From: Bacteroidota bacterium
Lineage (GTDB): Bacteria > Bacteroidota > Bacteroidia > Chitinophagales > Chitinophagaceae
Direction of reading: 5' to 3'
Assembly (NCBI GenBank): GCA_029561305.1
Contig: JAKQJG010000140.1
Coordinates: forward strand, 27,421 to 91,420
Length of the DNA stretch: 64,000 nucleotides
Part shown: in pieces, positions 30,987 to 41,285 of the stretch
How the letters are laid out: the number at the start of each line of letters is the position of its first letter
Position numbering within the stretch: position 1 is the stretch's first letter
Notes under the pieces: generated by a model
Seen by the model: the letters and a program-made list of their open reading frames with translations, nothing else
What the model was told of the DNA's origin: nothing
Databases searched by the model: none
Made by a program: the position numbers and the translations under genes

Positions 30987-32546
30987 ATGAATTACATCCG
31001 CCTCTGTATTCTGCAGTTGTTTCTGCTGCCCGCTTTTATCAGCCATGCACAACCAAAAGATTCTGCTGTTGTGGCAGGCATCGTAAAAGAAGCAACTGAA
31101 AATTCACAACTGGAAAAACTGGCGTATGAATTACTGGACAGTATAGGACCAAGACTGGTAGGTTCTCCACAAATGAAACAGGCTCATGACTGGGCCGTGG
31201 CTAAATACAGTAACTGGGGTATTGCTGCCCGTAATGAGCAATGGGGCCAGTGGCGTGGCTGGCAAAGAGGTATTACGCATATCGACATGGTACACCCAAG
31301 GGTAAAAACTTTGGACGGAATGCAATTGGCCTGGAGCCCTTCCACCAATGGAAAAACCATAAGTGCTGAAACGATCATATTAGCTGATGTAGCCGATTCG
31401 CTTGCCTTTCAGCAATGGTTACCCAATGTAAAAGGAAAGTTTGTATTGATCTCTATGTGTCAGCCAACTGGCCGGCCGGATTATAACTGGCAGGAATTTG
31501 GGCTGAAAGAATCTTTTGACAAAATGAAGAAGGCACGTACAGAGCAAACGGATGCCTGGCGCAAACGCATCAGCAAAACGGGCTACGGTAATAAGGAATT
31601 GGCAAGAGCGCTGGAAAATGCGGGTGCTGTTGGTATCGTAACTTCTTACTGGTCAGCAGGATTTGGATCCAATAAAATTTTTGGCGCCAACACAATAAAA
31701 GTTCCAACGGTTGATATTGCATTGGAAGATTATGCAACCCTATACCGCCTGACCGAATCTGGTGCCAGGCCAAAAATAAGTGTGAAGGCAGATTCAAAAG
31801 AGCTGGGGGTAATGCCCACTTTTAATACCATTGCAGAAATAAAAGGAACAGAAAAACCGGATGAATATGTTATGCTGTCGGCTCATTTTGATTCCTGGGA
31901 TGGGGCCACGGGTGCTACTGATAACGGCACTGGTACTATTGTAATGATGGAAGCACTGCGTATACTGAAAAAAATATATCCCAATCCTAAACGCACCATT
32001 CTTGTGGGCCATTGGGGAAGTGAAGAACAGGGTTTGAATGGATCAAGAGCGTTTATTGAAGACCACCCTGAAATGGTGGATAAGATACAAGTGTTGTTTA
32101 ACCAGGATAATGGTACCGGACGTGTGGTGAGTCTTGGCGGCCAGGGCTTTTTACATTCCTATGAATATTTAAAAAGATGGCTTAGCAAGGTGCCCTCCAA
32201 TATCAAAGACAACATAGAAACAAGTTTTCCGGGAGCGCCCGACCGGGGTGGTTCTGACTATGCGTCGTTTGTGGCAGCTGGTGTGCCGGCGTTTTCATTA
32301 AGTTCCAACAGCTGGTTGTATGGAAGCTATACCTGGCATACTAACAGGGACACCTATGACAAAATAGTGTTTGACGATGTACGCAGTAATGCTATCCTGG
32401 CTGCTGTGCTGGCTTATATGGCCTGTGAAGAACCTGCAAAAGTATCTCGTGAAAAAGCTGTATTACCAATCAACAGCAAAACTGGTGAGCCAGGCAAGTG
32501 GCCAGAGAAAAAAGAAGCCAAGAGAAAAGGCGGACTGGAGGAATAA
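30987..32546 (+). CDS. M28 family peptidase with PA-type insert
   Basis: Signal peptide; VMLSAHFDSWDGATGATDNGTGTIVMMEALRIL, GHWGSEEQGLNGSRAFIEDH. Confidence 0.9.
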   Translation: MNYIRLCILQLFLLPAFISHAQPKDSAVVAGIVKEATENSQLEKLAYELLDSIGPRLVGSPQMKQAHDWAVAKYSNWGIAARNEQWGQWRGWQRGITHIDMVHPRVKTLDGMQLAWSPSTNGKTISAETIILADVADSLAFQQWLPNVKGKFVLISMCQPTGRPDYNWQEFGLKESFDKMKKARTEQTDAWRKRISKTGYGNKELARALENAGAVGIVTSYWSAGFGSNKIFGANTIKVPTVDIALEDYATLYRLTESGARPKISVKADSKELGVMPTFNTIAEIKGTEKPDEYVMLSAHFDSWDGATGATDNGTGTIVMMEALRILKKIYPNPKRTILVGHWGSEEQGLNGSRAFIEDHPEMVDKIQVLFNQDNGTGRVVSLGGQGFLHSYEYLKRWLSKVPSNIKDNIETSFPGAPDRGGSDYASFVAAGVPAFSLSSNSWLYGSYTWHTNRDTYDKIVFDDVRSNAILAAVLAYMACEEPAKVSREKAVLPINSKTGEPGKWPEKKEAKRKGGLEE

Positions 32547-32559
32547 AAAAAAATTGTCT

Positions 32560-33867
32560 CTACTCCAGCTCTTCTTTTTCCTGTTTTTTAAAGGGCTGCC
32601 GTTGCCAGTAAGTAAGACTGCGCCATAACCATTCTAAAGGGCCAAAGCGAAAATAGCGTAACCATAGCGGGCTAAGAATCAACTGCAGTATCCATACCGC
32701 AAAAACAATATAATACAATTGGTAACGCTGCAATGTTCCGAATAACGCCAGGCCATAGCCCAAAAAAATAAAATTACAAATGAGGGTATGCATAATATAA
32801 TTGGTAAAAGCCATTTGCCCCACAGCCGCCAGTGCTTTTTGTAAAAAAGACAACCAGCCAGATTTTATGAAAAGCATGATAAGGCCGATATGCCCGCAGG
32901 TGGTCGGCAGCCTGCCTGCATCATATGTCAGGTAACTTTTATTAAGAGACATCACAGAGAACTGATTTGACAACAGCAGGTCCGCTTCATAATAATTTAC
33001 AGACAATCCAATAGCGTAACCCAGCAAGGCCATCAAAATATAAAAGCGGTTAGAAAGCGCCGACTTTAAGATACCCCATTTAAGAAAAGCCATACCCAGC
33101 AGCATCATGGCAAGTGTGTCAAAGAAGTTGTACCGGTAAAGAAATATGGTCTGCATAAATTGGTTCTCGCCTGCCATATGCCCTACAACACTAAAATATC
33201 CTTTATGCATGGCTGCAATGCCTTCCTGCCTGCTTTCCGTGCTGGGTTTACGGTCAAGTAGTTTTTTATTCCAGTCTTCAATTGCTGCTGTTTGGTCTTT
33301 TGACAGGACTTGCCCGCTATCCTTTTTACTGGTGGCGGCAGCAGCTGTTTCATATAACTTTTTATCCTGGTAATAGTCTTTTATATTCCATATGGTGGCC
33401 AGCGACAACAATATAACAGTGCCGGTTACCAGTTTTTTAGGTGCCAGGTGCCGGAAACTGAAAGCAAACATGCCTACAATGCCATAGCAATATAATATTT
33501 CACCATGCCACAATAAAAGATAGCAATGAATAATGCCAAACAGCACCATCCAAAGCAGCCTGCGAAAAAACAGGTCCGTAACAATACTGGCGTTGTTTTG
33601 AGAACGGCCTGTAAACAACAGGATACCGGCTCCAAAAAGCATGGAGAACATCCCCCGCATCGTACCCTCAAAAAATATGCTGTTAATCCACCACACATCA
33701 AGGTTCCATCCACTGGCGCCCCCATTCACTGTCGGGTCATCGTAAGCTTTGTATAAACCGAAACCGGTAATATTCATTAGCAGGATACCGCAAAGAGCGA
33801 TGCCTCGGATAATATCCATTGAACTGATCCTTTCTGATTTGCCGACAGGACTGATAGCAGTAGTCAT
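32560..33867 (-). CDS. DUF418 domain-containing membrane protein (YeiB-like)
   Basis: ERISSMDIIRGIALCGILLMNITGF; C-term LAAVGQMAFTNYIMHTLICNFIF ... GPLEWLWRSLTYWQRQPFKK. Confidence 0.93.
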   Translation of the reverse strand: MTTAISPVGKSERISSMDIIRGIALCGILLMNITGFGLYKAYDDPTVNGGASGWNLDVWWINSIFFEGTMRGMFSMLFGAGILLFTGRSQNNASIVTDLFFRRLLWMVLFGIIHCYLLLWHGEILYCYGIVGMFAFSFRHLAPKKLVTGTVILLSLATIWNIKDYYQDKKLYETAAAATSKKDSGQVLSKDQTAAIEDWNKKLLDRKPSTESRQEGIAAMHKGYFSVVGHMAGENQFMQTIFLYRYNFFDTLAMMLLGMAFLKWGILKSALSNRFYILMALLGYAIGLSVNYYEADLLLSNQFSVMSLNKSYLTYDAGRLPTTCGHIGLIMLFIKSGWLSFLQKALAAVGQMAFTNYIMHTLICNFIFLGYGLALFGTLQRYQLYYIVFAVWILQLILSPLWLRYFRFGPLEWLWRSLTYWQRQPFKKQEKEELE

Positions 33868-34052
33868 GTGTTATTTTTTTTAGCGGTAAATCGGGCAGGT
33901 AAACTGGTTGTTATACGGGGAACGGGTTTGCGACCACATATGCTGCTGGTGTAATGAAAATGCTTTTTTCACCAGCAAGTTCTTGATTTCAAAAAAAACT
34001 ACATTAACCTGGCGGCAACATTTCCGGGAGTGAACCAGTCAATACCATTAGG

Positions 34053-34496
34053 CTACAGCGGATACTCATAAAAGAAATCCTGTGCTTTTATCCATCCATT
34101 TTTTTCGTACACTGATTGTGCACTGTAGTTATCCGAACCGGTTTGTAATAATAAATAGGCAGCACCGCTTTCTCTGCCAAATTGTTTTGCTTGTTGCAGC
34201 AAGGCCTCTCCTATTCCCTGGTTACGGGCAGTTTCTGCTACAAAGAGGTCATTGAGTATCCATGATTTTTTCATTTGTACGGAGGAAAATACCGGATACA
34301 ATTGTACAAAACCAACAGGTTCATTACGCATCACTGCCAAAAAAATAGTTGACTCATTTTTTGATACCCGCTGCTCGAGGAAATCAAATGCAGCCTGCAA
34401 ATTGGAAAGCTGGTTATAAAAAACGCGGTAGGCATCAAACAGCAATGCAACTGATGAAACATCGGAAATGGTAACCTTTTTTATATCAAGCGCCAT
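34053..34496 (-). CDS. GNAT family N-acetyltransferase
   Basis: LNDLFVAETARNQGIGEALLQQAKQFGRESGAAYLLLQTGSDNYSAQSVYEKNGW. Confidence 0.92.
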   Translation of the reverse strand: MALDIKKVTISDVSSVALLFDAYRVFYNQLSNLQAAFDFLEQRVSKNESTIFLAVMRNEPVGFVQLYPVFSSVQMKKSWILNDLFVAETARNQGIGEALLQQAKQFGRESGAAYLLLQTGSDNYSAQSVYEKNGWIKAQDFFYEYPL

Positions 34497-34552
34497 ATTT
34501 ACTAATTTGGCCTGTTAAAATACTTTATTTCATCAGAATAAAAAAAACAGCA

Positions 34553-34882
34553 ATGATTACCTGGGCCGATTTTGAAAAAATAGAGATACTGGTGGGAACA
34601 ATTACAGCCGCTGCTCCATTCGAAAAAGCAAAAAAACCATCGTATCAATTGACGATTGATTTTGGAGATTCCGGCATTAAAAGATCGTCTGCACAGATCA
34701 CTGCACATTATCATGTGGATGAATTAAAAGGAAGGCAGGTAATTGCCGTGATAAATTTTCCTCCCAAACAAATCGCCAATTTTTTTAGTGAGTGTTTGGT
34801 ATTGGGCGTGTATGATGAAAATAATGAGGTGGTGTTATTACAACCAGGAAAAGAAGTTAAGAATGGATGCAGGGTTGGGTGA
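34553..34882 (+). CDS. csaA: tRNA-binding protein, CsaA-like
   Basis: ITWADFEKIEILVGTITAAAPFEKAKKPSYQLTIDFGDSGIKRSSAQIT ... GRQVIAVINFPPKQIANFFSECLVLG. Confidence 0.88.
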   Translation: MITWADFEKIEILVGTITAAAPFEKAKKPSYQLTIDFGDSGIKRSSAQITAHYHVDELKGRQVIAVINFPPKQIANFFSECLVLGVYDENNEVVLLQPGKEVKNGCRVG

Positions 34883-34928
34883 TATGGATTTTTAATGATG
34901 ATTGAAAAAGGAAGGGTATGATTGATAT
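34820..34928 (+). repeat. 109-bp direct repeat, copy 1 (covers csaA 3' end and downstream)
   Basis: aataatgaggtggtgttattacaacc...gggtatgattgatat; copy 2 is 199 bp downstream with two mismatches. Confidence 0.95.
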
Positions 34929-35018
34929 GATTTGCCAGCGCAAAAAAAGTTGCCTCTTCACTTCCGACCTTGATTACCTGCTCTCTTAATTATCGCCTAT
35001 TGGCAACTGACAACCTGT

Positions 35019-35127
35019 AATAATGAGGTGGTGTTATTACAACCGGGAAAACAAGTTAAGAATGGATGCAGGGTTGGGTGATATGGATTTTTAATGATGA
35101 TTGAAAAAGGAAGGGTATGATTGATAT
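35019..35127 (+). repeat. 109-bp direct repeat, copy 2 (csaA 3' end remnant)
   Basis: Same sequence as 34820-34928 except a>g and g>c near the start. Confidence 0.95.
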
Positions 35128-35192
35128 AACAGGTGTCGAAATAAAAAACTTTATCGCCTCCATATTGCCCCTTTGCAAACTTGAGTACCTGC

Positions 35193-35241
35193 TTATTCAC
35201 CATTCACCATTGCCCATTGACCATTGACCTTTGCCTATTGA
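35193..35241. repeat. Degenerate short-phrase repeat
   Basis: ttattCACCATTCACCATTGCCCATTGACCATTGACCtttgcctattga. Confidence 0.6.
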
Positions 35242-35537
35242 TGAAACCGCTCCATAAATAAACTCACTTTTTTAAAATTGATCTTATTCAAAGTAAAAAA
35301 ATGATTGCGGCCTTCTTTACGGCAGTCAAGGAGTTTACTATCGCACAGAAGTTTGATATGATGAGAACAGGTAGGCTGAGACAAACCGGTTAGTCCCTGC
35401 ACATCACCGCAGCAGACAGCGCCTTTACGGGAAATTTCCTGCAGGATGGATAAACGGCATGGATCGGCAATGGCATTCATTGCTTTTTCAATAAATCTTG
35501 CTTCACTTTTATCTACTGCCGTTACTTCCTGGTTCAT
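35235..35537 (-). CDS. ArsR-family HTH transcriptional regulator, Cys-rich
   Basis: ADPCRLSILQEISRKGAVCCGDVQGLTGLSQPTCSHHIKLLCDSKLLDCRKEGRNHFFTL winged-HTH pattern. Confidence 0.9.
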   Translation of the reverse strand: MNQEVTAVDKSEARFIEKAMNAIADPCRLSILQEISRKGAVCCGDVQGLTGLSQPTCSHHIKLLCDSKLLDCRKEGRNHFFTLNKINFKKVSLFMERFHQ

Positions 35538-35663
35538 GCGTCAAAGAAATTATTTTTTAAGCAAACGAACAACTGTTTGAGTATAATTAATATCATTCTC
35601 CACAATGAGGCATTTATTTTTTTCGGTAGGTTTTGCGTTGTAAATTCACCGGTTTTTAAATAC

Positions 35664-36158
35664 ATGCCGGAAGTAAAACATATAATAGCAACACCCATCG
35701 GAAAAATCGCCATACATGCAGGAGATGAAGCGATCAATGCGGTACTTTTTATAAAACAGGATGCAAACACCCCGGTCAGTGAAATATCCAGCCACCCATT
35801 AATTAACCTGTGTGCCGGACAACTCAAAGAATATTTCGCAGGCGAGAGAAAAAACTTTGATCTGCCTTTACAACAAAAGGGCTCTCCCTTTCAACAAAAT
35901 GTGTGGGAGCAACTGCTAAAAATAAATTATGGCAAAACCATTAGTTACCTGGAATTGTCAAAACGGGTGGGTGATGCAAAAGCCATCCGGGCGGTGGGTA
36001 CCACCAATGGTAAAAATCAAATTGCTATCATTGTTCCCTGTCACCGCGTGATTGGCAGCGATGGAAGCCTGACTGGCTATGCTGGTGAATTGTGGCGTAA
36101 AAAATGGCTGCTGGAGCATGAAGGAAAATATGCCAATGGGGTGCAGACTTTATTTTAA
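35664..36158 (+). CDS. ogt: Methylated-DNA-[protein]-cysteine S-methyltransferase
   Basis: FQQNVWEQLLKINYGKTISYLELSKRVGDAKAIRAVGTTNGKNQIAIIVPCHRVIGSDGSLTGYAGELWRKKWLLEHEG; start at MPEVKHI. Confidence 0.95.
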   Translation: MPEVKHIIATPIGKIAIHAGDEAINAVLFIKQDANTPVSEISSHPLINLCAGQLKEYFAGERKNFDLPLQQKGSPFQQNVWEQLLKINYGKTISYLELSKRVGDAKAIRAVGTTNGKNQIAIIVPCHRVIGSDGSLTGYAGELWRKKWLLEHEGKYANGVQTLF

Positions 36159-36776
36159 TTATCCTGCAAGGCGTACATACATAAACTGTAAATGTGCATT
36201 GTCTGTTATTTTAAAAGAATAGATAACAGTACTTTCTCCTCCATCCGTTATTTCACCGTTTTCATCTTTCCACACCGTATTGTAAGACAGGTTCAATGAG
36301 AGGATGCTGGTTTCTTTATCAACCGAAGCAAACATTGTATGTGTTGTGTTTCCCTCTTTGAATGGATCAGACTGGGTTTCTCCTTTATTAAAAAGTTCGG
36401 CAGATTTTATCTTGAGTATTGTTTTAATAAATGCCGGCGGGAAAAGTTTTTTATAATATTTATTGAAATCACTTTTGGTAAAAGGGGTGATGTTATTGGT
36501 CAGCTTTTTTGCTTCCCTTTCTTTTTCTGATAACACCAAAAACCAAATTTCATCAGAAGGATTCATTACAGGAAATGTAAAGAATCCCCCAACTTTTGCT
36601 TTATCATTTTGATAGACAGCACTCCTGAATATTTTAAAATCCTCTATCCATTGTTTTGTGGAAGAATCTGAGTGCTCAACGCTATATTGTATATTTTGAA
36701 AGGGAGGGGTTTGTTGAGGGGTAAATGAAAAAAAATAAACCAGTGAAACAGGCACTAACATCAGCATAAGTTTCAT
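36159..36776 (-). CDS. Hypothetical protein with signal peptide
   Basis: MKLMLMLVPVSLVYFFSFTPQQ; ends directly adjacent to the convergent ogt stop. Confidence 0.65.
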   Translation of the reverse strand: MKLMLMLVPVSLVYFFSFTPQQTPPFQNIQYSVEHSDSSTKQWIEDFKIFRSAVYQNDKAKVGGFFTFPVMNPSDEIWFLVLSEKEREAKKLTNNITPFTKSDFNKYYKKLFPPAFIKTILKIKSAELFNKGETQSDPFKEGNTTHTMFASVDKETSILSLNLSYNTVWKDENGEITDGGESTVIYSFKITDNAHLQFMYVRLAG

Positions 36777-36803
36777 ACCACTAAATTTATTGTTGAGGTT
36801 ATA

Positions 36804-37292
36804 CTATCCTTTCAAATCAACCGAGGTAAAAGTAAGGGGCAACAATTCCCTGGCAGTATTCACAATATATACTTCACCTTTTTGTCCGCTCATAATGATC
36901 TTCATTTCCCGGCCCGTACGGTCTTCAAATTCAGTCAGCATTTGCCTGCACACACCACAGGGTGATATGGGCTTATTGCTCTTGCCATTTTTATTATCAT
37001 AACTGATGGCCATTGCCTCTATTGCCACCCCGGGATATAAGGTAGCAGCGGCAGACATCAGGGTACGTTCTGCACAAATAGCAACAGGATAAGAAGCATT
37101 TTCCTGGTTGGTACCTTTCACAATAGCACCGTTGGCCAGTCTTGCTGCAGCGCCGACAAAAAACTGCGAATAGGGTGCATATGCTGCTGCAGTTATTTCC
37201 CTTGCGGCTGATAATAACTCTGCATCACCAGTTTGTAACTCTTCGGCAAACCGGTATACTTCTATTGAAAGCTGTATTTTTTTTAACTCCAT
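36804..37292 (-). CDS. cdd: Cytidine deaminase
   Basis: AAREITAAAYAPYSQFFVGAAARLANG, CAERTLMSAAATLYPG, SPCGVCRQMLTEF. Confidence 0.93.
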   Translation of the reverse strand: MELKKIQLSIEVYRFAEELQTGDAELLSAAREITAAAYAPYSQFFVGAAARLANGAIVKGTNQENASYPVAICAERTLMSAAATLYPGVAIEAMAISYDNKNGKSNKPISPCGVCRQMLTEFEDRTGREMKIIMSGQKGEVYIVNTARELLPLTFTSVDLKG

Positions 37293-37331
37293 AGCATCCT
37301 TTTTTGGTGTCCAAAAAACTTTGGAGAAACA

Positions 37332-37359
37332 AAAACCACAAAGACAACTTTGTGGTTTT
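37332..37359. terminator. Hairpin terminator-like
   Basis: AAAACCACAAAG-acaa-CTTTGTGGTTTT between lepB and cdd. Confidence 0.75.
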
Positions 37360-37404
37360 GCATTCCTGGTATAAATATAAGTACTTAAATAAAAGTACCT
37401 GTAA

Positions 37405-38940
37405 TTATTTTATTGTTTTGAAGATGCGGTTCCACCTCGGGCCTTTTTCCCAGCTAAACCATATCAATGATGCTTTGCCTACCACATGGTCTTCAGGAAC
37501 AAAACCCCAATAACGGCTGTCGAGTGAGTTATGCCTGTTATCCCCCATCAGGAAATAGTAGTTCATTTTAAATGTATAGCTTGTCACTTCTTTATCATTC
37601 AAATAAAACTTACTCCCAACCATTTCAAATTTATTGTTCTCATAAGAACGGATACAGCGCTGGTAACGGATATAATTATCCGGTGTAAGTTGTACAGTGC
37701 CTCCTTTTGAGGGTACCCACATCTGTCGGAAATTATCCGCACTCCAGCCGGTTGAAAGGTCATAATATGGAAATACGCCATTGTCCGGCGGCAGGGTAAA
37801 ATATTCAAATTTATCTTTCACCTGTTGGGGGAGATTTTTCCATTCTTCATTGGTGATATTTACGAGGGTTGCATCTGTTCCGTAAGCATTTACCAACACA
37901 TCATTGATTTCCGGGTTGGCATTGACGTTAATACCCAGCGCATGAAGACTATCTATATCAACTGAAAAAGTTGCAGGGTCCTTTACTTTATAATACCGCT
38001 CAGAGTGAGGAAAAAAATCCTGCTTTTTATTATTGATGTATACCTGGCCCATTTCAATTTTGATACTGTCGCCGGGTATCGCAACACAACGTTTTATAAA
38101 GTTCTCTCTTTTATCTACCGGCCTGGTAATCGTTATATCACCATACTGCTGGTCGAGGTAACTTCTTGCCTGGCCTTCATTCACTTTTAATTCTCTCATA
38201 ACGTCCCTGATGGCCGCATAATAAGTACGCTTTGATCCGAAGCGTTCTTCATCATTGATAAGGGTATCATTCTCAGGAAAATTAAATACCATCGCATCGT
38301 TTCTGGTTACCGGGCTGGCAAACCATCTTGTATAGGGAATATGCACGGCTTCAGAATAAGCTTTGGCATTTACAAATGGCATGGTATGATGCACAAACGG
38401 CATGGCAACCGGTGTATTAGGAATCCTGGGACCATAAGCCCATTTGCTTACAAACAGAAAATCATTTACCAATAGAGTCTTTTCTTCAGATGGTGTAGGG
38501 ATGGTATAGGCCTCGAATACAAATGTGCGGATCAATGTGGCCGCCACCACCGCAAACGCAGCAGCATCTATCCATTCACGTGTTGCAGATTTTTTATAAT
38601 TCTGCATCACTTTTTCGCCCGCATATCTTTCACCTTTTGAAAAACCCAAATAGGGAAAATAAATAAAGGGCAGAAAAACTGTCATTGCATGATGCCCCAC
38701 ACCAAACCTTCCAAAGTGTTCAACAAATTTGATAGTGATCCAGATAGTTATAAACTGACCGGCAATTGGAATGAGCTGTAAAAAGAACCAATACTTTTTC
38801 AGTTTCATTTTTTCCACCATACACCAGGTGTTATAAAAAGGAATAAATGCCTTCCAGCCTTCAATGCCAGCTTTCTTAAACATTCCATACAAACCAACAT
38901 GCCAGCCAATAGCGGCAACGATAAAAATGATCCAGCCCAT
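37405..38940 (-). CDS. lepB: Signal peptidase I with N-terminal multi-TM (DUF5684-like) domain
   Basis: [76 protein letters not shown]. Confidence 0.92.
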   Translation of the reverse strand: MGWIIFIVAAIGWHVGLYGMFKKAGIEGWKAFIPFYNTWCMVEKMKLKKYWFFLQLIPIAGQFITIWITIKFVEHFGRFGVGHHAMTVFLPFIYFPYLGFSKGERYAGEKVMQNYKKSATREWIDAAAFAVVAATLIRTFVFEAYTIPTPSEEKTLLVNDFLFVSKWAYGPRIPNTPVAMPFVHHTMPFVNAKAYSEAVHIPYTRWFASPVTRNDAMVFNFPENDTLINDEERFGSKRTYYAAIRDVMRELKVNEGQARSYLDQQYGDITITRPVDKRENFIKRCVAIPGDSIKIEMGQVYINNKKQDFFPHSERYYKVKDPATFSVDIDSLHALGINVNANPEINDVLVNAYGTDATLVNITNEEWKNLPQQVKDKFEYFTLPPDNGVFPYYDLSTGWSADNFRQMWVPSKGGTVQLTPDNYIRYQRCIRSYENNKFEMVGSKFYLNDKEVTSYTFKMNYYFLMGDNRHNSLDSRYWGFVPEDHVVGKASLIWFSWEKGPRWNRIFKTIK

Positions 38941-39179
38941 GCTTAAATATAAATTTTTTCAGTGCCAAAAGTACCATAATTACAGCTATATCAATTTTTT
39001 GCCGCAAAAATGTTATGAAAGGCTGGTGATGTTAATGATAATAACAAATGAATATTTGCAAATATTTGCGTGGCCTTATCTACATCTTTTCCACAGCAAA
39101 CAGTTGTAATAAACTTTACAGGGTTACCTTTTTTGATCCGGCGTATTAATTGCCGTAGAATAACCAAAACAATATAATA

Positions 39180-39470
39180 ATGGTACAAAAGACGTATTAC
39201 AAAACCAAAGATTACTGCAAAGTAAAATTCACTTTTAACGTAGAAAATGCTGAAACAGTTGAAATCCTTGGCTTGAACAGTGACTGGGCTAACTCCATCA
39301 TTATGAGCAAGAAAAAAGACGGCAGCTTTACCGCTGAGTTATCCTTACCTAAAAACTCTGAACACCAGTTTAAATACCGTGTAAACGAAAACGAATGGCT
39401 GAATGAGCCAGCCGCTGATAAAGAAGTAGCCAACGAATTTGGCGGTATTAACAGCGTAATCGTTCTCTAA
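39180..39470 (+). CDS. Stand-alone isoamylase early-set / CBM48-like glycogen-binding domain protein
   Basis: CKVKFTFNVENAETVEILGLNSDWANSIIMSKKKDGSFTAELSLPKNSEHQFKYRVNENEWLNEPAAD. Confidence 0.85.
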   Translation: MVQKTYYKTKDYCKVKFTFNVENAETVEILGLNSDWANSIIMSKKKDGSFTAELSLPKNSEHQFKYRVNENEWLNEPAADKEVANEFGGINSVIVL

Positions 39471-39543
39471 AAAATTTACTTCCCTTACAAAAGATCTTTA
39501 CAGTAGCCGCAGTTTTATGTGCTGGTTAGTGTAAAGGTCTTTT

Positions 39544-41001
39544 CTATTCATATACGGGCAATAGTTTTAACACATAACCGGGGTCTTCTACTGTTACATA
39601 AATATAACCATCCGGACTAACCCTTACGTCTCTCATTCTGCCGATTTCTTTCAGCATAGATTCTTCGGCTGAAACGATGTTGCCGTCGGTTTTACAACGA
39701 CTCAACCAACGGAATTTTAATGATCCGGAAAGCACATTGCCTTCCCAGCCCTTATATTTATCTCCCTGCACAAATGCCAGGCCGCTTGGCGCAATAGACG
39801 GCACCCAAAAATGCAAGGGTTGTTCCATTCCCGGCAGAGAGGTTTTATCTGTAACGGGTGTTCCATTATAGTTTATACCATAGGTGATCTCGGGCCAGCC
39901 ATAGTTTTTTCCTGCTACAATCAAATTGATCTCATCCCCTCCCATTGGGCCATGTTCATTTTCCCAAACAGCACCCGTTACAGGATGAACCGAAAGACCC
40001 TGCGGATTGCGGTGTCCATAAGAAAAGATTGACGGACTCGCCTCTTTAGTTGAAACAAAAGGATTGTCTTCCGGGATACTGCCATCTTCTTTTATGCGGT
40101 GAATTTTACCCAGGTCATTGCTGATTGATTGTGAACTTTTATTTTCATTTCCTCTTTCACCAACCGATATAAACAGATAGCCATTTTTATCAAACAGCAT
40201 TCTTCCACCATAATGATGCTCTGTGTTCCTGTAAGGCCTGGCAACAAAAATATCCCGTTGTTCACTTAATGCAGTTCCCTCCAGTTTTGCACGCATTACC
40301 GCAGTTGTACTTTTACCAGTGTTTCCGCTCTCTGCTTTACTGTAAGAAATATAAACAAGCTGGTTAGACGAAAAATCCGGGTGAGGTAATATATCAAACA
40401 GTCCTCCCTGCCCTTTGGCCATCACCTGCGGAACACCTGATATTTTTTGAAGTTTTCTATCCATTCCAATCCTGTACAGATCGCCGCCTCTTTCGGTAAC
40501 CAACAGGTCACCATCTGGTAAAAAACCAACACACCAGGGAATTTTGCCTGCACGGGCCACCGTATCAATTTTTATTTTCAACAGGTCTGTTTGAAATACA
40601 CCCGGGCCTTTTGTTGCTTCCACTGGTGCAGCAGCGGTTACAGCTATTCCTTTCAGCAAATAATCCGTGAGGTTGTAAGTTTCTTTGTCGCTGAATGTAA
40701 CATCATATGCAGGCATGCCCGTAACAGGATACCCGTACTTGATAGCTTTGAAAACGGCGGACCTTGTCTTGCCAAATTTCCATTCATGATTTACAAATGT
40801 TTTCATATCGTTACCATGACAACCGGCGCAGTATTGCCTGTACTGTGATCCTGCAACAGAGGTATCGGCCATAGAGCCTTTACCACCGTATGTAATGAAT
40901 GGTTGTGGTATCAAATGCCAGCCATTAAATGCCACGTATGTCAAAACCAACAGGGGTGCAATCATTACAACCGACAGGGTTATCTTTCTCCTTTTTGTCA
41001 T
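39544..41001 (-). CDS. PQQ-dependent sugar dehydrogenase with N-terminal cytochrome c domain
   Basis: QYCAGCHGND haem motif then Glucose/Sorbosone dehydrogenase signatures (GDLLVTERGGDLYRI, GHRNPQGLSVHPVTGAVWENEHGPMGGDEINLI). Confidence 0.92.
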   Translation of the reverse strand: MTKRRKITLSVVMIAPLLVLTYVAFNGWHLIPQPFITYGGKGSMADTSVAGSQYRQYCAGCHGNDMKTFVNHEWKFGKTRSAVFKAIKYGYPVTGMPAYDVTFSDKETYNLTDYLLKGIAVTAAAPVEATKGPGVFQTDLLKIKIDTVARAGKIPWCVGFLPDGDLLVTERGGDLYRIGMDRKLQKISGVPQVMAKGQGGLFDILPHPDFSSNQLVYISYSKAESGNTGKSTTAVMRAKLEGTALSEQRDIFVARPYRNTEHHYGGRMLFDKNGYLFISVGERGNENKSSQSISNDLGKIHRIKEDGSIPEDNPFVSTKEASPSIFSYGHRNPQGLSVHPVTGAVWENEHGPMGGDEINLIVAGKNYGWPEITYGINYNGTPVTDKTSLPGMEQPLHFWVPSIAPSGLAFVQGDKYKGWEGNVLSGSLKFRWLSRCKTDGNIVSAEESMLKEIGRMRDVRVSPDGYIYVTVEDPGYVLKLLPVYE

Positions 41002-41285
41002 ATAACAGTGTTTAACAGTTTCCGAATGTATTCACTTTCTCCCTCATAGCGAAACCTTGTTTGATGTTGCTTTGCCATTTAATAATTTAAGAACACCAGA
41101 CAGTAATTACAAACAGCCCTGTAAAAATATTGCTGGTATGTTTACAGCAAGTTAAAACTGAGTATTACCAAAACCTTGATATAGCAAATACCAGTCCGCT
41201 CCCACTATTCATTTTATCCATTCCTCCTGTGGCATGCCAGCTACTTAATAAAATATCTTCTTTATATATAATTAAAAACTACACA

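Noticed and set aside
34997-35203. 68-aa minus-strand ORF
   Set aside because: Falls inside the duplicated csaA tail and low-complexity DNA; no coding signature.
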